Assembly: GCA_963573385.1 (NCBI GenBank)
Contig: CAUYLG010004905.1
Location: 62,001 to 126,000, forward strand
DNA length: 64,000 nt
Direction of reading: 5' to 3'
Origin: Cacajao melanocephalus
Taxonomy: Eukaryota; Chordata; Mammalia; Primates; Pitheciidae
This document shows, piece after piece, positions 23,421 to 35,084 of this stretch. Position numbers and translations under genes: made by a program. The notes under the pieces are model-generated. The model was not told the DNA's origin. It was given only the letters and a program-made list of their open reading frames with translations, and made no database searches. Position 1 is the first letter of the stretch. Each line of letters opens with the position of its first letter.

Positions 23421-24125
23421 AAACTGGAACCCTGGAATATATATTGACAGGTGCTTTCAGCCCTTAAGAATTATTCAATCAGTGGGTGTTTCCCAGCCAG
23501 ATGGGAGTTTCTTTGGGCTTAACAACTCTTAAGACTTGTTTAAATGGCCTATCACAAGGTGTAGTGTCTATTTTCCAAGGGTAACTTTGTTCAAAATATT
23601 CTTAAGGGTGAATGCTGCCTATTTTTCATAGTGCATATGAATCTTTGTCTTTTTAATAAAGCCTCCCAAAAAGATAGCAAGATTAATGCCATGTTATAAT
23701 TTATTTCTATACACACACAGTGAATATTTTATAAAATGAAAGACTGCAGAATAAGCCATTCAACAAGACTCCATTCAAACTGATATCTAATGGGTAAAGT
23801 AGTGATAAATCACACTAAACAAGAATTGTATGGTGATAAAGCTGTGAAGCTTCAGAGTGGTCAGGGTATCAAACATTCAAGAAGAATGTAGAGTGGATAG
23901 ATACGTGTTATAAGAAAACCAGAATATCAAGGTGATTTTTTTCCCTTCTTTTTCTCCATTTGTTTTCATGGATATATGTTGGTAACTAACTGGAGACAGA
24001 GCCAAACAACCCCAATTAATTCAGGACAGTTTGGCACAATTGGCACCCCCTGCTGAGAAGAGACAGGATCTGAGCTAAGCAAAAGGTGTGAATTGGCTCT
24101 TCCTAGTTAAACGCTGCACCTCCGC
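23421..24125. other. Unique sequence, no gene seen
   Basis: No recognised repeat or coding region. The sequence is less AT-rich toward the right end, next to the hairpin. Confidence 0.4.
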
Positions 24126-24203
24126 AGATGAGTATTACCAGCGTTACCTGCAGTGCATTCTCGGGGCAGCTGACATTGTAGGTTGCTGGTATCATACTCA
24201 TCT
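24126..24203 (+). ncRNA. Candidate pre-miRNA-like hairpin
   Basis: A 78-base stem-loop read by hand. 24126-24135 pairs with 24194-24203 (10 pairs), then there is a 2-base bulge (24192-24193). 24136-24143 pairs with 24184-24191 (8 pairs, one GU), followed by a 2-base bulge (24144-24145). 24146-24155 pairs with 24174-24183 (10 pairs, two GU), closing an 18-base loop. That gives 28 pairs, no multiloop, and size and bulge pattern typical of metazoan pre-miRNAs. I do not recognise the arm sequences as a named miRNA. The strand is arbitrary, since the complement folds similarly. It could instead be the palindromic remnant of an old transposon. Confidence 0.35.
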
Positions 24204-24277
24204 AGGCAGTAAAAAAAAGACCAATGTGCACCCTTGCTCCTAAATTTGAGAAAAATCTGGCCATTCTGGAGTTGAGA

Positions 24278-24322
24278 TTGGTGTGTTTGTGTGGGTAGTT
24301 GTATGTGCATGTGTATTTATGT
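24278..24322 (+). repeat. Imperfect (GT)n tract
   Basis: 'ggtgtgtttgtgtgggtagt' followed by 'tatgtgcatgtgtatttatg': a decayed TG dinucleotide tract. Short frames across it on both strands are artefacts. Confidence 0.7.
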
Positions 24323-25867
24323 ATGAGGCTGATTTGCTGAAGTTGCTGAATCTGATAAAAAAATTCCATGAATCTTCAGTTTTTCTCTTGAGTGGGAATG
24401 TGCACACTCTTAAAATTTGTTGCCAAGGGCATATTTTTTCACTATCCATTTTTTTAAAAATCTATCAAGCTTGCCATCACATCACTTAAAGCCTTTTTCA
24501 CTATCTTTTGGCAATACAGTGTCAATTATTTTGGAACCAAACCTATAAGGAATCTTTAAAAAAAATTATCTTTCATTTTATTCAAAGAAAAGCAAATTTG
24601 TTAATGAGCTGCTGAGAAATCAGTGGGTCTGGATTCTATTTGAAGATGAGGTTAATAGCTTATTTTATTTTTACTATCATAAGGAAATAATGATATGATG
24701 AAATAGATAATAAAAACTGGATTTTCATTAGTAATTAGGAGGCCTAATAGATTGCTCTTCATTGGTGGGGCATTCATTCAACAAGCTGTGCAAGCTTTTC
24801 ATCTCTTTGTTGATAGAGGTAACTATTTCATTAGCATGTATATTTATAAGTTATTTAAGAAGTTTTTGAAGAAGTTTTAGAGTAAATGAGGTTTTTGTAG
24901 AAAATGAGGAATAATGGTCTTTAACTAAATTCTAGCACTACATGCTTTAGTAGTCTTAAGAACTATTGCATACCTGGGAAGTGTTAGAACTTTACCTGAA
25001 TTATTTTCAGTGCTATAAAATGGAGTGTTCCTTTTTCCAATTCCTACAATTGAATGTCGGATTGGATGATGCTTCCTCAGCTCTTCCATCGCCCTCCAGG
25101 CAACATGTTATTAAACCACAGACAGGCACCAGGGAGAGCTGTGAGCATGTGGGAAATTAGGGTTCCTAAGTAGAGAGAAGTTGGTAAATCTATAAAACTG
25201 TGGATAATCTCTCTCTTGGGCCATCTCTCTACTTTAAATTATCACTGTAAACCAAAATAAACTTAAGGAATCATTCCATGGTTAATGTGCTTTGATATAT
25301 CTTGCTCAGTTGTGTACAGGAGGTCTGCCTTACATTTCTAGAACGAACGTTTTCTCTAGGTATTCATTGCTATTGATTTTGTAGCCAAAGGGATGTGATC
25401 AATGACGTGACAGTTGCAGTCTAAAAATGATTGGGGCAGGAAACTTAGTAATGATGAGCTAACCTCAAAAGGCTTCACATCGAGGTGCTTGTCTGGACCT
25501 CTTGCCGTCTCAAAATTGGGAAGGAATCCTGAGAGAGCTACTTTTTACAAGGGTTCTGTTGACACATACTTCATGTCAGGTCAAAAATACCATGAGTATC
25601 TTTCCCACTGTATTTTAGCTGAAGGGCAATAAACCCTTGAAGGGCACCATTAAAAAAATAAAGTTGTATTTGTTATATAATGGAGAGAGGTGACAGTGAG
25701 AGTTCATAACTTCAAGCTCTGTAAAAAGGATCAAGTTACATTCCTTACTCATTTTCAAGCATAAATGAGGTCATCAGAAAACTGAATTTTCTCTACTTGC
25801 GGAAATATCCATTGACATATATACTTCATCTGTACCTGTATTTATAGTAATGGTTTTACAGTATCCA
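24323..25867. other. Unique AT-rich sequence
   Basis: No gene or recognised repeat. The 25050-25160 part is slightly GC-richer. Open frames are at most 72 codons, without motifs. Confidence 0.4.
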
Positions 25868-25920
25868 TTTTATGCTCATAGAATTCTTTATCGTGTCTGT
25901 TTTATGCTCATAGAATTCTT
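25868..25920 (+). repeat. Direct repeat, 21-base core, 32-base period
   Basis: 'ttttatgctcatagaattctt' occurs exactly at 25868-25888 and again at 25900-25920. The intervening bases (tatc/gtgtctg) partly match the sequence before the first copy, so this is a 32-base tandem duplication. Exact identity suggests a recent event. Confidence 0.9.
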
Positions 25921-25924
25921 AAAA

Positions 25925-26475
25925 CTATGATATCATTCATCTAGCAAGTACTGACGTGCTACTGTGCAGTAGGTACCATGCTAGAGGCTGAGGATTAAAA
26001 GATAACGCTTTATGTGTAATCCTTTCCTTTAAGATATTCTACAGCCTATTTATCCATACATGTTACATTGTGATGTGTTAATCACAACAAGTGTAATCCA
26101 CGCAAGAAGAGGGAGAACAAATTTATATACATGAAGAAGGCCATTAGGAAATCCTCCTGGAAGAAGCACTGAGATTAGCATGAAAATTTGCATAGAAACT
26201 TGTTAGAGAGAGAAAATACAGAGGCAGTACCCATGCAAAGGCCTAAGGAAGAGAAGCCTCATGGCCATTTTACCCTATGGAGTTTAATAATCCTAGATCA
26301 TGGAGGGTGGCTTGAAAAAAAAAAAAAGTAGAGAGAAATTAGGCTAAAACTGGGGCCAGGTAAACTCATGAATGCTGTTATGTATCCTGCTAAGGAACTT
26401 GACTTTACCTGCAGGCAATGAACCATCACTAACAGGTTTTAATCAGAGACGAAAGAGCTAGCCTTGTAACAGAAG
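25925..26475 (-). repeat. L2 LINE, 3' portion
   Basis: Complement of L2 in order: 'cattcatctagcaagtact', 'gtgcagtaggtaccatgcta', 'ctttcctttaagatattcta', 'cctcctggaagaagcactga', 'atgcaaaggcctaagg', 'ctggggccaggtaaactcat', 'aaggaacttgactttacctg', 'caatgaaccatcac' and 'acaggttttaatcagagacg'. This is one of the better preserved L2 copies here. A poly-A run (26318-26330) interrupts it. Confidence 0.78.
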
Positions 26476-27869
26476 GTGAGCTGACCAAGTATATATAATG
26501 CATGTGTCGGCCAAAGAAGCAAGGATGGTCCTGATTGCATATCTCTCTCTGTACTGGTTTGCCCAAAAGTATAACTGCAACCGTTTCAAGAAGTGATACA
26601 CTTCTAAGCGAACTGAAATAGTGGTAATGATCTTCCTTCTAGTGATATGTTTGCATATTTTGTGAAAAATGTGAACAATTTGGCAAATTATATATCTATG
26701 CCCCTTAAGCACACCCAATGAATTAAAAATGATATCATGAAAGAGTTTACACTTTTATATTTTTTCACACTATTCTTGTTTACTATTTTAAAAATAGTGG
26801 ACAGTTACATTTTTAAGGTGGCATCATTATGCCGTGAAAAGATACTGTTTGGGGTGTTACCAGAGTACAGTGAGTATGGCGGAAAGTTAGGATTGTTATA
26901 GACATAAATATATGTACATGGTCTCTATTTTACAGCATTAAAAGATACAGTAGAAGGAATTTTTGAGTCTAATCTATGTATTTAATACTATGAAACATGT
27001 GCCTCTGGATAGGTGTCTTATGAACTGGTTTTCTCGTAAATAAAATATAGTAGTATCTTTTAAAAACAACCTATTGATTAATTTAAAAGAAACTTCCACT
27101 CGTAAGCTGAGTATCTGATATCTTATTTCAAAAGTAAGGAATTTTTTGGTATTATTTAGATATTTCATTGATATGAAAACTGAACACTTGTGACTACAGA
27201 TAGCAGAATGCCTTAGGCAACCAAGCATACCAAAATATACTGCACAGAGAGACTTTTACTACTCCTGCTATTTAAAGGCCTATTTTCATGAGCTTATTAG
27301 CTACTAGTGATCCCAAAGGAGAAATACAATTAAAACTTCATACCAAAAGCTGGGATTCTTCTGATTCAGCGAACTTGTAATCTATTATATTTAGTAGTTT
27401 ACTTGTAAATGTCTGAAGGCTGAGAGTAAGAATCCTATAAATGGGCTTCATTCCATAGTGATACAACTGCTTTGAACTCACACCACAGGACTTGCCTTTT
27501 CTGCATGTACTTCACTCTATCAGGCTCTCCCTTTTTCTTTACACTTTTCAGGGTTTCTAAAGTGTGGCATCTCTCTTTCCTTTTGTGAAAGTAGAATAGC
27601 TCCTGTTCCCTTTAACTATCATATTACACCATTCCTCAGATTTCAGATATGAAATTAAATCCTTACAAAATAGATGATGCTGAAGAATTTGAGCCCACAT
27701 TAGCAAGTCAAGAGTTGAGAGATACAGAGAAACCACGCTCAGATGATCCTATATTTGCCCAGGAGCTCGGGTGAATGGGGGGATTCGATTACTGAGAATA
27801 CTAAGAGGACGATGCTGTTTCATTTACAAATATTGATTCTCGTGTGCATCCCTACCCTCCCCGCTACCA
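26476..27869. other. Unique sequence, no gene seen
   Basis: AT-rich, no recognised repeat. Minus frames of 84-86 codons (26458-26718, 26974-27228) show no domain. Confidence 0.4.
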
Positions 27870-28307
27870 TCACCACCACCTTCTGTTATGGGATAGTGTG
27901 AGCTTCCTTAAGGCCATGTCAAATAGAAAAAAGCAGTGAGAGAAGAAGCGAGGGGGGACATTGTTTTCCATGAAGTTTTTCCTCCAGGTGTCATTGAAGG
28001 CCCACTCTATGTGGTTGTTGCAGAAGGTAGCCTGGTTAGAGCACAACAGGCACAAGCAGGAGACAGTGGGCAACCAGGGATTCTGCTGGTCTTGCAGGCA
28101 CTTAACAAGGGTCATCTTCTCTGTGCAGCTTCTGTAGGGACATTGACAATCCGCTTTGCCAGCAGCTGGTGCCACAGAGGTGATCTTCTTATCCAACAGA
28201 GAATCAAAGCCTTTCAGAAGGGAATAGAAGAATTGAAATGGTTTGTGTGTCACTTGGGAGCAGAACTTAATACTCTAATCGGTGCTTTCATTCCATATTT
28301 CTTTTGA
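27870..28307. other. GC-richer patch with overlapping long frames on both strands, unrecognised
   Basis: The minus strand is open for 127 codons (27870-28253) and the plus strand for 123 codons (27936-28307). The minus frame is cysteine-rich, with 'CQCPYRSC' and 'CLCLLCSNQATFC' spacing that resembles a metal-binding or disulfide-rich protein, but I cannot place the family. Neither edge has a clear poly-A or poly-T tail or target duplication, so a processed pseudogene is not demonstrated. Options: decayed retropseudogene, exon of an unannotated transcript, or chance in a GC-richer patch. Confidence 0.2.
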
Positions 28308-28486
28308 GTCTACTAGTTTTAGGAACTGAATTTATTTCAGAATGAGGCTATGCAAGTGTTTTTAACTTTGACTCAAATTGTAATTATTTTTGTATTCACT
28401 CCTATCTTTCCATGGGGAAAAAGCACAAAGAACACTGTACTTGGGGTTCTCACTACCAAATTAAGGTTCACTTATAATTTTGACTA

Positions 28487-28860
<374 letters not shown>

Positions 28861-29454
28861 AAAACTATATAAACCACATTACTAATGGCCTAAAAGATCT
28901 CATTACTACTTGGATTTTGGGTAGAGTCTACCAGTAGCTCTCCTGACAAGGAGGTTTTCTCAGGGAGAATCCAGTACCAATATCGTTACTAGGATTCTCT
29001 TGCTTTAGTCTTGTTCCTAATTTCTACTTCTCCCTTATGACTTCTTTTTTATTCTTGTCATCATACTCTGCCTGTTCTTATGATTTAATGTTTGGAAAGC
29101 TTTGCCATTTGCCATTAGAGCTTTTTTTTTTAGTCTATCTTGAAGTAATTGGGACAAATTGTCACATATAAATACACTATTTTTTAAAAGAATGTGTGAC
29201 GACAAAAATATCCAGTAGTGCTGAAGAGCTCCATTCTCTCCTTTCTGTACAAGGAGAGAGCTAGACTTTTCCTGCTGGGTTGGAGATCACTTGTCTTGTT
29301 ACACGGCCCTAGAATTCATCACCATCAACTTTAGGAAAATTGTTCTGAAAGTGACACAAAGTGTTTCCAGATCAAACTTGTACATGAGGAGAAAAATGTT
29401 TCCATGTATTCTTTTTACATTAATGAATTACCACCATTTAATTTTTAATTCATG
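28861..29454. other. Unique sequence
   Basis: No gene or recognised repeat. A 9-bp inverted repeat ('tctctcctt' 29235-29243 / 'aaggagaga' 29251-29259) with a 7-base loop is visible. Confidence 0.4.
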
Positions 29455-29580
29455 AATATTCATATTAATAAATTATCTACTATATAGTAGACACACGTTT
29501 TGGAACTTGGGAGATTCCTGTGAACAAAACAAACAATGATCCATGGCTTCATGGGGCTTACATTTCTAACAGTAGATAAT
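29455..29580 (-). repeat. L2 LINE 3'-end fragment
   Basis: 'tactatatagtagacacacg', 'cctgtgaacaaaacaaacaa' and 'tccatggcttcatggggctt' match the complement of the L2 3' end ('gtgaacaaaacagac ... ccctcatggagcttac'). Confidence 0.7.
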
Positions 29581-29784
29581 GAAATATATAATAAGATATA
29601 TATATAAAATAAGCTTTTATACGTATATAAAATAGGCCCCAAATTTGAACAACTTGTTTTCTTGTCATTTACCCATAAATAGTAACTAAATAAAAAATGG
29701 ATTACATAGAAAGCTTTAACTGTTGTTCTAAACAAAAACAGGGAAGACCATGTCTAGACAAACAGCTAAGACTGGTGTGCATCA

Positions 29785-29960
29785 ATTCAATAACACTTAC
29801 AGAGTGCTTATTAGCGACCAGGCAATATTCTGAGCATTACTTTCTCCACAAGCTCATTTCACACCTAAAATACCTTTTAAGATAGTCATTACTATTGTCT
29901 GCATTTTACAGGTGGAAGGACTTATAGGTGAAGAATTGAAGTTAAACTATGTGTTCTAGA
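29785..29960 (-). repeat. MIR SINE
   Basis: Complement of MIR: 'cttacagagtgcttattagc', 'caggcaatattctgagcat', 'ctcatttcacacctaaaata', 'cattactattgtctgcattt', 'acaggtggaagga', in consensus order. Confidence 0.75.
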
Positions 29961-30284
29961 TTATAGAAATTACTCTTTTCTCCTCATATTTAAAATGAGA
30001 CTAATACTACTTTCCTACTGTATTTTATGAGCACCAAGTGAAATTCCTTATTCATGTGAACTGACATTGCCTGAACCATGATTGTTGTCCTTTATCCCTT
30101 TCTGGAATATTCAGGTTGCATGGTAGAATTTGACTTCTTTTTCTTCTGTACTTGCAGTGATATCAACTTCCAATTTATCATGCATGTAAAAATTTTATTC
30201 CATCTCCCCTTAATTAATGAACTGGGAAACAATACTACAGTTTATGTCATATAAAAAAAATAGCAAATATTCCGACAGCATTTC

Positions 30285-30465
30285 CTATATTCTAAGTACT
30301 ATTTAAAAATCTTTACCTATATGAACTCATCTTAGTCTTTTTGATAGGCAATATTACTATCATCTCCATTATGCAGACAAGGAAACTGAGACGCAGAAGA
30401 ATCAGATCGTTTGCCTGGGATCCACATGTGGTGAATGTGGAGCCCAGATTCAAATGGAGACATCT
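30285..30465 (-). repeat. MIR SINE
   Basis: Complement of MIR: 'tattctaagtactatttaaa', 'atatgaactcatcttagtct', 'attactatcatctccattat', 'gacaaggaaactgagacgca' and a trailing 'gagcccagattcaaatgg'. The 69-70-codon frames over it on both strands are repeat-derived. Confidence 0.8.
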
Positions 30466-30870
30466 GGGTCCAAGGGCTTCTGCTCCTGAGTCCTGCATGG
30501 ACATGCTTGTATATATTGACACCATTAAAAGCAGCCGTTTGAAAAATTGAGTTTCATTATGGGAAAAATGGGAAGACTTGTTCCACAGCTTTGGATATTT
30601 GGGCTTTCTCTATATTAAAACAACACTGAGGTCAGGAATCAGTGTCAAGCACTGAAAGATAACTATCTCTTTATGGGCTAACACTTCCTTCCAATCCAAA
30701 ATGCTGACCGCTGGGTGCCTTTCTGTCTGGTGTCACATTTTCACCAGCCACGTGTCAAGAATTGCCTTATAATCTCACAAGTTTGCAGGGTCACAGTCCT
30801 GCAAACATGCTAATTAGTAACATTTCAGCTCCAAAGCCTGCAAAGCTAAGCACAAATTATAAACCTATTT
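30466..30870. other. Unique sequence with a 9-bp inverted repeat
   Basis: 'gtttgcagg' (30781-30789) and 'cctgcaaac' (30798-30806) are exact reverse complements with an 8-base loop. No gene. Confidence 0.5.
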
Positions 30871-30907
30871 GTGTGTGTGTGTGTATGTGTGTGTGTGTCT
30901 GTGTGTC
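30871..30907 (+). repeat. (GT)n microsatellite
   Basis: About 18 GT-type units with two interruptions (GTAT near 30883, CTGT near 30900). Confidence 0.95.
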
Positions 30908-31794
30908 TTATAAACCAAACCCAACTAGCTAAATCCTATTAACTTTTGTGAAAAATTTCATCCCAGGTTATGATTTGTGACATACTATGAATTTGAAAGT
31001 CATACCAAACTGCTTCTGAAAAGAAGAAATGTAATTAAAAGGCTTGAAACTCTTTTAACTTTTAGTAATTATAATCAGAGATAAGTTTCTAGCAGCACAC
31101 TTTTTTCCAAAAGATGTTTACAAAGGAATTGTACTGCCACCCACTTCATTCTGATTTGTTTTCCTCTTTTAATGCTCTTGAAACAGAATTTGTTCTCAGC
31201 CAGTGAAGGATAATCTAACATTAGGCTTTTACAAATATGAAAGATTGGTTATTACCTCTTTTTACCTTCAGACACTTAAAAATATGTAAATATTGAAAGT
31301 GTTCAAGTGCCCATTTATACATTATTACTGAAAACTACGTATTGGCAGGTACTTCATTCACTGTATCTTGCATTTCACAAAATTCTTAAACTTCAAATTT
31401 GCAGGTAATCTTGGAAGATGGAGGAGAGGCTGGCATTTTTCTCAGCTTGCCTCATTTTAACTGAGAAGCATGAGGGGAAATGATATACCCAGGAGTTTTA
31501 TTAACTGCCGTAAATATAGAACCTAGAGGTTTTTTGTAAGATTTATCTATTCCAAAAGTATCAATACTACCTGAAAGCAAATTATTATTAAAAATGGTTG
31601 CCATTTTAGCTATCTGCTTATCTTTTCTTTTGGAATCTTAGCTGGAAGCCATGGATATAACATTCCAAGAAACAACAACAGAGATTACTTGTTAATCTTT
31701 TATGGACCTTGTTTATCCTCCACCATTATCAGCGCTTCTCATTGACCTTAACATCAAATCTACCAGTGCCATTGTTGTTAGAAGCAATGACAAT
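30908..31794. other. Unique AT-rich sequence
   Basis: No gene or recognised repeat. Confidence 0.4.
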
Positions 31795-31928
31795 AAAGCT
31801 TTTTATTGAAAGCCTAATATTTCTCAGGTATTTTGGTAAGCACTATACAAATGTTATCCCAATTAATCCTGTCAACAACCATATAAAAGAAATACTATTC
31901 ATATCCTCATTTTAAAAGTGAGGAAACT
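31795..31928 (-). repeat. MIR SINE, part 1 (split by Alu)
   Basis: Complement of the MIR 3' half: 'tttttattgaaagcctaata', 'gtaagcactatacaaatgtt', 'aattaatcctgtcaacaacc', 'aaaagtgaggaaact'. It continues after the Alu at 32226. Confidence 0.85.
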
Positions 31929-32225
31929 CTCAGGCATAGTGGCTCATGCCTGTAATCCCAGGACTTTGGAAGGCTGAGGCAGGTGGATCACCTGAGGTCA
32001 GGAGTTCAAGACCAGACTAGCCAACATGGTGAAACCCTGTCCCTGCAAAAGTACATAAATTACTTGGGCGTGATGGCAGGTGCCTGTAATCCCAGCTACT
32101 CGGGAAGCTGAGGTTGGAGAATCACTTGAACCAGGAGGTGGAGGTTACAGTGAGCCAAGATCGTGCCACTGAACTCCATCTGGGTGACAAAAACAAGACT
32201 TCATCTCAAAAAAAAAAAAAAAAAA
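31929..32225 (+). repeat. Alu SINE inserted in a MIR
   Basis: Sense Alu from 'ctcaggcatagtggctcatg' through 'cctgaggtcaggagttcaag' and 'tgagccaagatcgtgccact' to a pure A tail (from about 32209). It is flanked by a perfect 15-base target-site duplication 'aaaagtgaggaaact' (31914-31928 and 32226-32240), so the insertion boundaries are exact. Confidence 0.98.
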
Positions 32226-32355
32226 AAAAGTGAGGAAACTAAGATCTAGAGAGGCAAGCAACATTTGTCAAGGTCACAAGGTCACATGGCAAATGTCACC
32301 TGTGAGTGTAATTTTAGTTAATTTGGCTTCAGAAGCTGAGTCTTAAACAACTAGG
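32226..32355 (-). repeat. MIR SINE, part 2
   Basis: Resumes with the duplicated 'gaggaaact', then 'aagatctagagaggcaagca', 'gtcaaggtcacaaggtcaca' and 'cagaagctgagtcttaaac', the complement of the MIR 5' half. Confidence 0.85.
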
Positions 32356-32754
32356 CTATTTTGATAAGAATGTCCTTAAAGCCATCAACAAGGCTACACA
32401 TCTGAGGGCTTATTTCTGTAGTGCCACTTATATAAAATGATAGCTGAGAAATCTCCCAACTTTCATTTTCATAAAACTTGGAATAAAATTAGGGACATAT
32501 TTCTATTCAATCACAGTAGTAGATTTTCTGTGTTTCCATGAAGTAAGTAGAGGTCTTTGATAAATTAACTAGTGAGCTTTGCTTTGTTTATTATTTTCTC
32601 TCTGTAGTTTATTACCTCTGCTCCAATATGGTAAGAGCTATTGTACACAAGAGCCTATCTGAGAATAACAGCCTAAACCAGACTGGGAATCGATATATCT
32701 CATTGTAAACTAGATTTATTTACTGATTGGCTGCTAGTAGCGGTAGGATAGTAT
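32356..32754. other. Unique sequence
   Basis: Nothing recognisable apart from ordinary AT-rich DNA. Confidence 0.4.
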
Positions 32755-33240
32755 TTTTTCCTTCGGCTGTCAGGACAAATCGCCAAAAGCCTGGTGGCTT
32801 AAAACAACAGAATATTCTCTCCCACCTTTGGAGGCAAAAAGTCTGAAATCAACGTGTCAGTAGGGTCACACTTCTTCTGAAGACTGTGGGAAGGAATCCT
32901 TTGCGCTTTCAGCCTTTAAGGGCTGCAGGAGTTCCTTGGCTTGTGGTCTCATGACTTCACTTTCTGCCTCCCTTTCACATGGCCTTCTTTCTTCTTTCTT
33001 CTTTCTTCTTCTTCCTTCTTCTTCTTCTTTCTTCTCTTTCTTCTTCGTCTTATACTCTTCTCTGTATGCCTCTATCAAGGACACGTACCATGGGCTATAG
33101 AAAACACTCCAGTGGTCTCATCTTGAGATCCTTAAATTAGTTACATCTACGGAGATCTTTTCTCCTAAGACACATTCACAGGTTCTGGGAATTAGAGCAC
33201 ATATATTAGAACACATAGATATATTGTGATGGGGTGGGGG
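32755..33240 (-). mobile_element. Ancient ERVL/MaLR-type LTR (MLT1-like) with CTT tract
   Basis: Complement of an old LTR: 'ggtggcttaaaacaacagaa', 'tttggaggcaaaaagtctga', 'catggcctt', 'tctatcaaggacacgtacc', 'ttaaattagttacatctacg', 'acacattcacaggttctggg'. A CTT/TTC-rich microsatellite (32984-33046) has expanded where the consensus has short CTT words. It is a solo LTR remnant with no interior or partner LTR seen. MLT1 is my best family guess. Confidence 0.65.
32984..33046 (+). repeat. (CTT)n-rich microsatellite
   Basis: Pure pyrimidine tract made of CTT, TTTC and CTTC units, about 63 bases. It lies within the LTR and generates K/E-rich and F-rich artefact frames on opposite strands. Confidence 0.95.
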
Positions 33241-33394
33241 CTATTATTTTCCAACAGCAGTGAAACATGAAATATGAAATGATCCTTAGATTTCTGTAGA
33301 CTGTGGACTGGAAGTTGAGTTGGACCATTAACAGAAGTAAGGAGTACAAAAAGAAAGAAGTGCAGAGAGATGAAGAGAGGATATAATGTATTTT

Positions 33395-33695
33395 ATGGTG
33401 GACCTATTAAGACTGGAATACTAGTGCTTAGTTTGTAGCTCCAGAAAGAGGTCAGGATTGGAAAGAGTGATTTTTGTAACTCCTTATCCTTGAAGGTAAA
33501 GTCGGGAGAGTTTTTAAGTTTGCCTAAGGGGAGAAAACAGGTAAGCAAAGTAGGATGAGAAACAAATGAAAGAGAGAATATCACAGGACATTGCTTTCAT
33601 TTGCTGTAACGCATTATGGCAGAAGAGGAGCTATCAAGAGAGACTGAAAAAGAGCGTTCAGTATAGGGCAGTCGGAAATAATGTATTATGTTAAG
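33395..33695 (-). repeat. L2 LINE internal fragment
   Basis: 'agctccagaaagaggtcagg', 'tttgcctaaggggagaaaac', then 'gaggagctatcaagagagac' and 'tgaaaaagagcgttcagtat' match the complement of L2 coding sequence ('aggaaccagcaaaggagactgagaa ...'). Decayed, with no readable frame left. Confidence 0.58.
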
Positions 33696-35084
33696 TATAT
33701 GGATCATACAATAGGGGAATCCAGAAAATGCAACAAAAGAAACATGAATTCAGGAAGATGACAAATATAAACAGCCTATTTCATAATGTTATCAGAACTC
33801 ACATCTGGGTATTGCTAACATCTCACCTCTATTTTCTTAACCCAGTGGTTATTCATTGAATATTAACTGTTGGATGGATTCCATACCTTTTAATTTCTCT
33901 CTAGCTTTTTATTTGGCTCCAAGCATGTGGACAAGAATGCAGTGTAATTTTACTCTATAGCAAACTGACCGGTATGATAAATATCTGCAATTGTCACTTT
34001 TAGACCTGACCCATGGTCCCCGTAGACCAGAAAGTTCTGAGTGACTGATTTTCCTCTCCCTTTGTGCACGTGAAGATAGTTAGTGATTCTGTCTATTAGA
34101 CTAAGCAAGTAAACAACCTTGGCCCTTTGGGCCACAAGGATGACAGTGGCAGTAGGCTCAAGTTGCCTCCTGTCATTTTGTTGGTTTTTTTCTTCCCAAC
34201 TATTGTGTTGTTTGGTTTTGATGAAAACACAACTTTGAATTTATAGCTTAAGAAAACTTATTTGTATAAACCTTGCACCTAAACCTAGTATTGGCAATAT
34301 TTTTCAAACTTGTATCATTATGGTCCCCCAAACGAACCTTTTTAGATATTTTCTATTCCTAATTACCACATACCCATTAGATTTTCATATCAAAGATATA
34401 TGTCCTGTGCTATTTGGAGAAACAAAAATGATGGTAATATAAGATTTTTGGGGTGTAACCTTCCCCTTCCAAAAAAGTTTTTGCCCTATAAGCAATACCT
34501 ACCTCTCCAAAAGGCCTGGATTAGGGTTTTTGTGTTAAAGTTCATTTTAGCACCTGCAATGGTGAATGACGTTCTAGTACATGAAAGCATGTCTTTTGCT
34601 TCAAATTAGGGATCATTTCATTTGAGGGCAAGCATAGTTTACTTGCTTTTCCTCCACTGTAGATTTAGGCACATTATTAACAAAGCTAATGAAAATTGAA
34701 CTTCATGAATACTTATTGCTGCAGTTAAATTTTTATTGCTATTACTTATGATTTAATTTTAATCAAGTGCCTCACTGTAGTGGGTGCCTCCTTCAGTCCA
34801 TGCCTTGACACAATGCATTGCACTGGAATGACTTATGTTAATCACACAGAATGGAAATTCAAAAACACTCGCACCTATTAATGTTAATCTTTACTTTCTT
34901 AGTTGCAATAATGGAACCCCATTTGAGACTATATTCTCAGCACTTTAATTCAATATATGTACTGATTTTCTACCCCACAGACTTGCTTCTTCAGAAGTAT
35001 TCTGTAAATGAAAACTACTTTTTTGTATGGTTGCTCAAGTCCAAATCTTTGGAGTTGTTCTGTCAGCCTAACTCAGTCTGTACA
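33696..35084. other. Unique sequence
   Basis: No gene or confidently recognised repeat. 33955-34165 is less AT-rich, with a CpG-bearing 'gtccccgtagacc' and 'gtgcacgtg', but I see no family or motif set. Confidence 0.4.

Noticed and set aside
30781..30806. 9-bp inverted repeat as a functional hairpin
   Set aside because: Stem too short to stand out from chance in a window of this size.
32866..33126. K/E-rich and F-rich frames on opposite strands
   Set aside because: Produced by the CTT/GAA tract inside an LTR.
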